Under the pieces are notes generated by a model. That model was not told the origin of the DNA. It worked only from the letters and a program-made list of their open reading frames with translations, and ran no database searches. From contig JASANZ010002118.1 in the NCBI GenBank assembly GCA_030849805.1, forward strand, positions 1 to 48,141: 48,141 bases of DNA, read 5' to 3'. The position numbers were made by a program, and so were the translations under genes. This document shows positions 26,555 through 34,414 of this stretch, in pieces (position 1 is the first letter of the stretch; each line of letters opens with the position of its first letter). Source of the DNA: Sergeia podlipaevii. Its lineage: Eukaryota; Euglenozoa; Kinetoplastea; Trypanosomatida; Trypanosomatidae.

Positions 26555-27439
26555 CTAAGCTTCAACACTCTGCATCAGTCTTTGAAGCAGCTGTTCAGTA
26601 CACTCAAAGAGTTCAAGCTGAACGGCATCATCAACTCCGCCATCATAAGAAGTGCATGCCAGTGCCAGCTGTCGCACACTTCTCAAGATTTGATGGCACT
26701 CCACAGTAAATTCGTCCTTCTTTGTAGTCAGACGTTCAGCTTCATCACGCAGGCTTTCCTGATCGCGACGCAGACGCGCCGTAATTTCTCGTTCTTTCAA
26801 CAGTATCAAATCTTCCCGAAGTGTGAGGTCTTCTTCCCTCTCCACATGATCCGCCGCATCCTCAGTAGCTGTACGGCATAGCAACTGAGCCATGCCCATT
26901 ACGAGCAGGCTGCGCGTCCCTATCTCATCGTACATGTGTTGAAGACGCCACTGGCACTCCTCAATTTGAAGCTTTGAGAGAAGATCGCGGGATTTCAGAG
27001 AATGTGTAGATGACGTCATGGCAGTTTCTAACACCCCCTTGGCCTGGTGAAGTTTATTGCTTTCCTCTTCCAGCTGCTGCTCGCGACGCTTAAACATTAC
27101 GCGCTGACTATCATAGTCACGATCTTTCAGCTCGATCTCATGCTGCCTCAGCGCCAATTCAAGATCTATCTGATGTATGCGTTCATTTTCTGAGACCGAA
27201 AGATTCCGCAATTCCCATTCCTTTTCTTGAATCCTTTTCTCTAATGTCATTGAATACTCACGCTCATGATGTAACTGCTCACAAAGTTGATCGATAGTAC
27301 GCTGCATTCGCACCGTTTGGTCATGCCCCTGCCGAAGATGCTCTTCAGCTGCACGTTTTTTGTGCTCTTTTCTTGCGGAGTAGCGGCGCAGCAGTCCATC
27401 TAACTCTTCGTACTTGATCTCGTACCTTTCTCCACTCAT
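26555..27439 (-). CDS. Hypothetical coiled-coil protein, 294 aa
   Basis: 294 residues from the ATG at 27439. It is predominantly helical and charged; heptad-like coiled coil runs from about residue 20 to 145 (AEEHLRQGHDQTVRMQRTID, then LELALRQHEIELKDRDYDSQ) and again from about 195 to 250, separated by a less charged segment (TRSLLVMGMAQLLC). Only the last 40 residues, with LELFECTEQLLQRLMQS, look globular. The family is not recognised. Kinetoplastids carry many such proteins in the flagellum attachment zone, basal body and axoneme, so a cytoskeletal role is plausible but unsupported by a specific motif. It is codirectional with, and directly downstream of, the 854-residue coiled-coil gene. 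The acceptor GCAG at 27499-27498 after a T11 run gives a 58-nt leader. Confidence 0.78.
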   Translation of the reverse strand: MSGERYEIKYEELDGLLRRYSARKEHKKRAAEEHLRQGHDQTVRMQRTIDQLCEQLHHEREYSMTLEKRIQEKEWELRNLSVSENERIHQIDLELALRQHEIELKDRDYDSQRVMFKRREQQLEEESNKLHQAKGVLETAMTSSTHSLKSRDLLSKLQIEECQWRLQHMYDEIGTRSLLVMGMAQLLCRTATEDAADHVEREEDLTLREDLILLKEREITARLRRDQESLRDEAERLTTKKDEFTVECHQILRSVRQLALACTSYDGGVDDAVQLELFECTEQLLQRLMQSVEA

Positions 27440-28140
27440 TGGACACCAACAAAAAGTATAAATTCCTTTTATGCTTGTTTGTTTTTTCTGATTCCAACTG
27501 CAAAAAAAAAAAGGAATAGTGAAAATAGAGGTAATAGCAATTAAGTATAAAACAACATTTTATGCAGAAACAGGGTAAATTTAAGCTATTAACCATAAAG
27601 CAAGGAAAAGAAGAACGCAGGTGTTCAATGATGACAACACTTTTTTCGTTCTATTGCATAATCATTTTCATGATATGTCCATACTGACAACGTATACACA
27701 CAAAAAAAGAAAAAACAACAATGAAGCATGCTCATAATATAGGGAACAACAACAGCAAAAAAAAAAACATCTAAAGTTCAGTATCTGTCTAGGAAAAAAA
27801 AAAATTGCCATGATTACACGCACAAAAAAATCAAACAACAAAGTAAACAAGTATTACTCTAGTAACTAATTCTCAAAAACAGCATGCCTCAATGTATATT
27901 GCAACAGCAGCCCGCGTAGAAAAAAAACAATTCTACTTTTACCAGTTATTGAGAGTCGCATACGCTTCTTCTTCAGCGTCACAAATTTTTCTAATTGAAA
28001 GTGATAAAAGTAAAAGAAAATTCTCAAAATCTCAAGTTTCCCCCTTTTTGGTTGTTGTTCGCAAAAAAAAAAAAGTGCTAACACCTTTTAGATAAAGGTT
28101 CGAATGAACATGCGATTTGTCTATCTGGAAAAAAAAAAAA
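27440..28140. other. Intergenic spacer, very AT-rich
   Basis: No gene seen. It is strongly A-rich on the plus strand, with runs at 27502-27512, 27757-27767, 27792-27804, 28063-28074 and 28129-28140. The last abuts the stop codon of the 854-residue gene. A GGTTCGAATG string at 28097-28106 resembles part of a tRNA B box, but no tRNA can be folded around it. Confidence 0.5.
27498..27514 (-). promoter_or_regulatory. Spliced-leader acceptor of the 294-residue coiled-coil gene
   Basis: Minus strand: CC followed by an 11-base T-run directly joined to GCAG at 27499-27498, 58 nt upstream of the ATG. Confidence 0.65.
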
Positions 28141-30705
28141 TCACTGCTCAGCATTCGCAACAGAGCGCTTCTTTGGGTGACGCAAAGGTCCTTCGGTTAA
28201 GTTTAAGCGTTCGACAAAAATTGCCTCTGCTTTGGGTTGCGCAGTTGTGACAAACATAGAAACACTCCGCTTCAGCAAAGAGTTCTCGGAACGAATTTGT
28301 TGAAGTTCGGATTCTTGTGTTGTGCACAAATTAAGCAGACGCTTCAACTCCTCCGCAGTCTTGCCGGTGACCTCCTTGCGAACACCTCTAAAGGCATCGT
28401 GTAACTTATTGTACTTCTCGACAATAACATCCCGATCCTTCACCAACTCGTCCCGTTCCACCAGTAATTGCTTGATAGACTCCGCGTCAGATGCACAACG
28501 TGCTTTCAGTTCGTCAATAACATTCCGCATTTTTGTTGCGTTTTCCTTGTGCACAGCGAGCGCACGTTCTGTGCCTTCAAGATCTTCGTTTCTAGAGGAC
28601 AACTGTGACTCCAGTTGCTCGGCCTTTTCAACGTATTCGTTTACCTTAATGCGCAGGTTCTCGACCTCCGCTCGCCTATCTGCGGATATAAGCCTAAGCT
28701 TCATTTCTAGATGCTGGATAGTGTCCTTCATTCTGCTGGCGTCAGAAACAGTAGAATTGTGAGCGTTTTGAACTTCATCTAGTCGAGACTCAGTTGTCCG
28801 AAGCTTTTCAGCATTCGTCGCTAACGCAGAATGCAAGCGCTCTACCTCTTGCGTAAGGTCCCGCAAATCACTGTCTGTCAGTGATAATGTCTTTCCTTGA
28901 GCTCTCAGTTCATTCTCAAGAGTTTCCACAGCCTCGTGCAATTTGGCAATTTGGTCTTCCTTCACAGAAATATCGTTGCGATGTTGTTGTATTTGCTTCT
29001 TAAGTGTTTCATTTTCGACCACGCGCTTTTCGTTCTCTTCGCGCATTTCGTTTAAATTGGCGTTCAAAATTTCGTCCAAGTCACCCAACTCCTGCCGCAT
29101 CACATCAACTTGTCCCTTTAGCCAGTCATTGTCGTTTTCCAATCCGCCACATTTGGTAGACAAACCGGCCTTCTCTGACAACTCGTTGGCCAACTTTGAC
29201 TCGAGAGTGGCGCAAGATTTACGGTATTTGTCGACCTGCCGCTCGGAATCCTTGCACTTTAACTCCACCTCATTGGACTTTGACTTGAGAACACAAATTT
29301 CAGCTGTAGCCGCTGAGAAATTGACAGACACGCTTTCAGCCACAGCAGCACTTTTTTTGATTTCAAGAACAAGCGCGGGCCACAAATTGTCTTGAACACC
29401 AGCAATGCGTTCCTTAAAAAAGAGTAGTTCGATGTCACGTCTTAAGGTAGCTTCCTCTTGAAAAAAATGACGCACTTCACGGTTCATTATAGATTCCGTG
29501 AGTTGGTTTATGGAGCACATGGCAGCGACGTATTTATGTTCAGTGAGAATAAGCTTTTCGTTGAACTCGAGGCGTAGTGCGTTCAATTCATCGGTAAGGT
29601 TGGCAACAACTTCGTCATTGCGACTCTTCGTGTCGTTAGACTCAACAAGAAGAGTGGAATAACATTCTTTCACTGCCTCAAATTCCGCCTGAAGACCATC
29701 GTTTCTTGTTTGCAGTACGGTGATTTCTGCTTGCTGTGATGCAATTTTGCGTTTCAGCTCCTCAGTATACAGTGAATCGCCATCTCGAGATTCCCTCATC
29801 CCACGCAATTCCTTCTCGAGAGCCTCGATGACTTCAAACTGCTGCTGAGAAGCTGTCTGCGCACTGGACAGTTTTGCTTCTATGTCAGCCTTTTCGGATG
29901 TAACCTCCTGTACAATGTGCGTTACCTCTTCAAGCTTTTTATCCACTTCCTGCGCCTTGTCCTGTTCTGCCAGCAACTGCTTGACCTTTTCGGACATTTC
30001 AGTCTCGAGTTCCCGGTGCTGTTTAGATAGTGCTTCATGTTCCTTCCTCATTCGTTCGCAATCTCGTTGGAGCTTTTCTGTTTCATCCACCAGCGTCTGT
30101 GCTTGTCGAGACATATCCGTAAAATCCGTGCGCAAAGAAGCGTTCTCCTCCATCACTTGAGTCAGTGTGAGACGCAGCTCTTCAAGATCTGTGACGTCGT
30201 TTTTGTGTTGGGAAAAACTTTCCTTAATCTCCTTTTGCATGTGCTGCGTCAAAATTTCGTACTCCTTGATACGATCTGACATCTCAATCCACCCTCGCTC
30301 GGTGTCAGCAGCACGTTGCTCAAATGAGTCTCGCGAATGCTGTAATGCCTTTTTCTCCTTTTGTAATTCCTGAATTGAATTTGAATAAACTGAGGCAACA
30401 TTTTCAGCAGCCTTCAGCTCCTCTTCAAGAGACGTAATCTTTTCATCCTTTTCCTTGTTCATTGTCGCAAAATTCTTTTGCTGTGTCTCGGAAGTTTCCA
30501 GCTTTTTTCGTACCTCAGTAGTTTCTTTCTCCCACTGCCCAACAACGTCATGTGCCTCTGCTCGCAAATTCTCCATGTCCTTTTCCATCTCCTCTTTTTG
30601 ATCTAGTAAGTTGTACAAACGTTCCTTTGTAACGTTCAGCTCATCCTCAAGTTGCGAAATGCGCGTCCTCATCGCATCATGAATGCGTTCCTGCTTTTCA
30701 GTCAT
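28141..30705 (-). CDS. Large coiled-coil protein, 854 aa, first gene left of the strand switch
   Basis: 854 residues from the ATG at 30705; the frame extends 13 codons farther to a TTG that is not a credible start. Almost the whole length is coiled coil, starting MTEKQERIHDAMRTRISQLE and continuing with regular heptads rich in Glu, Lys, Leu and Gln to about residue 830. A short less-helical region lies near 390-450 (about HKYVAAMCSINQLTESIMNR and the following FFQEEATLRRDIEL). The C-terminus is basic (LRHPKKRSVANAEQ). No ATPase, kinase or membrane region is present, so SMC-like or myosin-like matches would be due to coil alone. A scaffold role in the cytoskeleton, Golgi or nuclear envelope is possible. 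It is the first leftward gene after the divergent strand-switch region. The acceptor TTCTTAG at 30763-30762 gives a 56-nt leader. Its GC content is lower than that of most other genes here. Confidence 0.85.
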   Translation of the reverse strand: MTEKQERIHDAMRTRISQLEDELNVTKERLYNLLDQKEEMEKDMENLRAEAHDVVGQWEKETTEVRKKLETSETQQKNFATMNKEKDEKITSLEEELKAAENVASVYSNSIQELQKEKKALQHSRDSFEQRAADTERGWIEMSDRIKEYEILTQHMQKEIKESFSQHKNDVTDLEELRLTLTQVMEENASLRTDFTDMSRQAQTLVDETEKLQRDCERMRKEHEALSKQHRELETEMSEKVKQLLAEQDKAQEVDKKLEEVTHIVQEVTSEKADIEAKLSSAQTASQQQFEVIEALEKELRGMRESRDGDSLYTEELKRKIASQQAEITVLQTRNDGLQAEFEAVKECYSTLLVESNDTKSRNDEVVANLTDELNALRLEFNEKLILTEHKYVAAMCSINQLTESIMNREVRHFFQEEATLRRDIELLFFKERIAGVQDNLWPALVLEIKKSAAVAESVSVNFSAATAEICVLKSKSNEVELKCKDSERQVDKYRKSCATLESKLANELSEKAGLSTKCGGLENDNDWLKGQVDVMRQELGDLDEILNANLNEMREENEKRVVENETLKKQIQQHRNDISVKEDQIAKLHEAVETLENELRAQGKTLSLTDSDLRDLTQEVERLHSALATNAEKLRTTESRLDEVQNAHNSTVSDASRMKDTIQHLEMKLRLISADRRAEVENLRIKVNEYVEKAEQLESQLSSRNEDLEGTERALAVHKENATKMRNVIDELKARCASDAESIKQLLVERDELVKDRDVIVEKYNKLHDAFRGVRKEVTGKTAEELKRLLNLCTTQESELQQIRSENSLLKRSVSMFVTTAQPKAEAIFVERLNLTEGPLRHPKKRSVANAEQ

Positions 30706-30761
30706 GGTAATAGTTTGTTTGTTATAAGTGGTGTACGTCGCCAAAAATATTTTTAAAAATT

Positions 30762-30771
30762 CTAAGAAAAA
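30762..30771 (-). promoter_or_regulatory. Spliced-leader acceptor of the 854-residue gene
   Basis: Minus strand: CTTTTTCTTAG ending at 30762, 56 nt upstream of the ATG. The tract is short compared with other genes here. Confidence 0.5.
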
Positions 30772-31117
30772 GTATGTGTTCCGTTTCTGGAAATAGTATG
30801 TATTTTAGCAAATTGTAAATCTAAATCTAAATAAAAAAATGCACTGCATTTGTAAAAAAAAAGATAAGAGATAAAAATCAAGAGAAGTGATGATAAAAGA
30901 AATGCAGCATCACCAATTTATTTTTGACAGTGATTGGCGTACTTATACATCGCGGCAGTAAATTAATAAGTAACAGAATTCAATTTTCGATTACAAAATG
31001 GTAGCCTGTTCGCCGCATCGGTATCATTTGTACTCTTCTTTATTATCTTCACTGATTTGGTAACAAGGAAAACCATGGCAGCGTAGCGCCTTCGCAAACG
31101 CAGACAGCCTTATCATT

Positions 31118-31127
31118 CCCCCCCCCC
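31118..31127 (-). repeat. G10 tract on the minus strand (C10 on plus)
   Basis: Ten C on the plus strand, so a G-run on the strand that codes for the leftward genes. It lies 102 bases left of the plus-strand G-tract, with opposite polarity. Confidence 0.93.
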
Positions 31128-31229
31128 TCGTGCCTTACTAGGCGCGCACATCTAAGATTACAAACGTAAGATCTTCGTGTTCCCTCTGCTCTTTTCCGCT
31201 GAGTTATTTCTCCTTTTGTATTGTGGTGC

Positions 31230-31251
31230 GGGGGGGGGGGGNGGGGGGGGG
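31230..31251 (+). repeat. G-tract (G12-N-G9)
   Basis: Twelve G, one N, nine G on the plus strand, within the divergent strand-switch region. It is preceded by TTGTGGTGC. The N is the only ambiguous base I noticed and probably marks uncertain homopolymer length. Confidence 0.95.
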
Positions 31252-31843
31252 AGGTAGTGAATCTGCGGATACAACCTACGGTGCGATAAAGGTATCTAAA
31301 GAAACACACACACCTGCACCAATTATTTTTTAAAACAGTAATACAGGGTGACTGCTATCTGATACAAAATGGTGTCAGTTGTTCAGAAATCTTAAAGAAA
31401 ATGACGGATAGGTCAATAAATATATCGCTTCAATTGCAGGTAACTCTTGTTAAACAGAAACAAAAAGAAATTGAAAGCTGTCATCCATGTGCTATTTATC
31501 GTTCTAACCGCAATTCAATAGTTGTTTTCTTTTGATATTAAAAATGCTCCTTTTTCAGATTTCTTCTGCATTTTATTTTTTTGACGTTTTAGAAACTATA
31601 GTAATTTATTTACTGGAGGAAAGCATTCATTTATTATACATAGGCTTCTTGATTTCCCGCAATACAGGGTCATTATACTCATTTATTCAAGATTCACCAG
31701 TCCAGGTACTTTTATATATTTTTAGATTTTCTTTTTTGCGACGACTCTCATTATTATATCGGGGAGAAAGCATTTGATTCAAACAGCACAGCCAAAGACA
31801 GACACTGTGTTTTTATATCCAATCAATTAAAGGGCGTACAGAA

Positions 31844-32578
31844 ATGGCTGAACTTCCACGTCAACGTATTCGTGGCGAGTCCTTTAAGCAAGAGTACCAG
31901 GGTATGGCGCGCCGCAGGCCCAACCGTCGCCGTGATCCATCGATGAGCAAGGGCGATACCAGGTACGTTATCCCTCCGCAGGATCCCAAATACGAAGGAA
32001 AGCTTGTTTTAGTCCTTGACCTGGATGAAACCCTGGTCTTTGCTAGGGGTGGTCCGCTTTTTGCTCGTCCTGGCCTGGACGAGTTTTTTGGTGTTTGCAA
32101 AGAAAAGGGTGTGGAGGTGGTTGTATGGACCGCCGGATTGAAGGCCTACGCACAAGCAATCGTGGAAAATATTGACAAGTCAAACGCCGTTGCGCACTGC
32201 ATCTATCGCCACCACAAGTGGTTCACTGGCCAACCTGGCTACCGAAAGGACTTAGGTGCTCTTGGAAGACCTTTAGATAGGGTGCTGATTATCGAAAACA
32301 CTCCTGACTGCATTCGCGGCTTTCAGGAGAACGGCATTCTTGTTCAGGACTACGAAGGTGGCGAGCGCGCTGACAATACTATTTACGCGCTCAAGGAGCT
32401 CGTGCACCAGCTTTGCGACAGTAAAATGACGGTTCCGCAGTTCGTTTCTACTTGCTCAATGCTCCGAAAGGCACCCATCCAGACTGATATCGGTGACTAT
32501 ATCACGGTATACAGCTTGGATGTTTCTGTGTGGAAGGCTGACGACTTTGTTAGGGTAAATCGTGATCTTCATAATTGA
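31844..32578 (+). CDS. FCP1/SCP-type HAD phosphatase (NLI-interacting-factor-like)
   Basis: 244 residues from the ATG at 31844, the first rightward gene after the strand switch. The HAD signature DLDETLV is at residues 59-65, with nucleophile D59, acid D61 and T63. Motif II is VVWTAGL (T96), motif III the lysine in GYRKDL (K135), and motif IV lies in VLIIENTPD, where family members usually have DDSP or DNSP; here it is E151-N152. There is no membrane or targeting segment; the N-terminal 40 residues are basic and disordered. The family dephosphorylates phosphoserine or phosphothreonine proteins, including the polymerase II C-terminal domain in other eukaryotes, and also contains the TIM50 import protein. 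The substrate here cannot be told. An AG at 31841-31842 (GTACAG) leaves a two-base leader. Confidence 0.88.
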   Translation: MAELPRQRIRGESFKQEYQGMARRRPNRRRDPSMSKGDTRYVIPPQDPKYEGKLVLVLDLDETLVFARGGPLFARPGLDEFFGVCKEKGVEVVVWTAGLKAYAQAIVENIDKSNAVAHCIYRHHKWFTGQPGYRKDLGALGRPLDRVLIIENTPDCIRGFQENGILVQDYEGGERADNTIYALKELVHQLCDSKMTVPQFVSTCSMLRKAPIQTDIGDYITVYSLDVSVWKADDFVRVNRDLHN

Positions 32579-34414
32579 GTGTGACATTGAACTGATGGTG
32601 AAGAGGAAAAAAGGAATTATTTGTGTGTACGGAGGATTCAAATATTCCCAACTGTTGGCGTACTAGTGGAGCTTTTCTTATTTTTTTTCCCCCTTTTCCG
32701 TCTCTATTTTTTAATCTGTACTCCATGTCATGTTATCTTTTTTTTTTTCCACTTTGATGCCGGTTTTCTTTAGCAAATATATGGCAAAAGTAAATCAGCG
32801 GAGAACAAGAAAATGATATTCTTTGAAAAAGGAAGTCCCTTTTTGCTACTGATTTTGTTTAATATTTCTCTTTGTATACTTGATTTCTCTCCCGCTTCGA
32901 TGTTCTTCCTCTCTTGTTGTTGTTGTTGTTGTTATATGGCGACATCATAAAACATTTTAGCCGAATCGGTCGACTATACATTTTTGAGAATGGATAACAA
33001 AAACAGCAAAGATAAGAAGTATTTTGAGGTAAAAAGAGAATAGGATGGCTGATGAAGTGGAGTACATAAATAGCGTGCGCAATATAGTTTCGAAGAGATG
33101 CCCCGATGAGCGAAACAAGAAAGCATGCAGAGCAAAGTGAGTTGCCAAAAGAATAAAACAAATATATAGAGTTTTAACCCTGTGCATACACGTGCTTCTT
33201 ACTTTCTATGGATATATGCTTCCTTGTATTCTGTTCTTATAAACATCGCTATGGGAACCTTACTATTATTCCGTGTAGCGGACCAGCTCTTTTAGGGTGT
33301 GTTATTGCGTATGGAGAATAAGATTAGGGAAAATAAAAACACGACTGTTCCACTCCTCCTTATGAAAATGAAGAAAGTTGTTTGGTATTGCGATATTGGT
33401 ACAGATCGTTCTTTTTATTTGCTTTTTTTTTCTTTTTGAAAGGAATGGGGAAAAATCTATATCGGAGCTGCTTTTGGTCTATTATTTTTTTTTTCTATTT
33501 CTTGTTTGTGTCTGTGAGTAATGATTTGCTGGTGATGTGAGTGTTTCAGTACAACGCATTCCTGAAGAAAATGCAATGGGAGCAGTTATTGATCTCTTTC
33601 CTATTCTTTTCGTTACTTAATTTTAAAAAATTATATTATTGTTTCCCCCTATTATTACTGTTATTATTACTGATCCGTGGAGAATCTGCCAGTTTGTCGT
33701 ATTCATTTTTCACGTGATCTCTTTTTTTTTTTTTTGCAGGCACTAGGAAGGACATATATATCGTAGGTGCTTTCAGTTCTGCAACCGGCGTTTTTTTTTT
33801 TCTGTTTTGCGGAAGTGCTCGCGTGTGAGGATGCATACGAATAAAGTAAAGAGGGAGAACATCGCGTACATGTTATTCTCCGATTTCCATGTAGCTATAG
33901 CGATTGAATGAAAAAAGAGAAGGAAGAGTGGAAGAGTTATTTGAGTCAGGAAGTATAATGTGACATATCTCACAATATTTACGTTTGTGCTGCAAAAAAG
34001 GACCTTTGTTTATCAACTTTCGTTGTACTATTTTTAGTTTTTCATGCTCTCTTTTTTCATACAAAAGGGACGATAGCATTTTTGCGATTGCCTTGTTATT
34101 GTAACCCCTTAAAAGTAGTTGTCTTATAATAAAAATTCTTGCTCGTTTTGTTTCTCATTAATTGTTTCACTGTTCACCATTTTATAGATGAGTTTCTAAG
34201 GTAAACTTGTTTTACTTGGAAGATACAGTTTTCATACAAAAATACATTTTAGCTGACCTGATTCCCATAGATCCCGTATTCATATTTTTCAGTTCATCGT
34301 ATAAAAGGGCAGTGATATTAGATTGTAAGCCTTTACTTTTGCATATCTGTAAGAGGGTTGCTTTGATATTGTTTACCATTGTTTTCTTTTTGTTGCTGTC
34401 ATTATTATTAGAAA
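32579..34414. other. Longest spacer (1.8 kb), no gene seen
   Basis: Very T-rich on the plus strand, as expected for rightward processing signals: T-runs at 32740-32749, 33425-33432, 33486-33494, 33721-33736 and 33791-33801. A (TTG)n run lies at about 32912-32933. Only short minus-strand frames occur, all low complexity. The right end is the acceptor of the giant gene. Its length is unusual for this window, so a small noncoding RNA or a fast-evolving short gene cannot be excluded. Confidence 0.5.
34381..34411 (+). promoter_or_regulatory. Spliced-leader acceptor of the giant coiled-coil gene
   Basis: GTTTTCTTTTTGTTGCTGTC then ATTATTATTAG ending at 34411, followed by AAA and the ATG at 34415. 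It implies a three-base 5' UTR in addition to the spliced leader and fixes the start. Confidence 0.7.

Larger units (their letters stand above)
30706..31843. promoter_or_regulatory. Divergent strand-switch region, probable bidirectional Pol II transcription start
   Basis: All genes to the left are on the minus strand and all to the right on the plus strand. In trypanosomatids such divergent regions are where RNA polymerase II initiates in both directions, marked by H2A.Z/H2B.V-type and acetylated histones rather than by TATA boxes. The segment holds no supported gene and no tRNA I can fold. Visible elements are a C10 tract at 31118-31127, a G-tract with one N at 31230-31251, a short CA run at 31302-31312, and AT-rich flanks. 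Spliced-leader acceptors for the two first genes sit near its ends (30762-30763 on the minus side, about 31841 on the plus side). The function is inferred from gene orientation and known biology. Confidence 0.75.

Noticed and set aside
28097..28106. GGTTCGAATG string resembling a tRNA B box
   Set aside because: No matching A box, acceptor stem or anticodon arm can be folded in the surrounding sequence; the flanks are A/T-runs.
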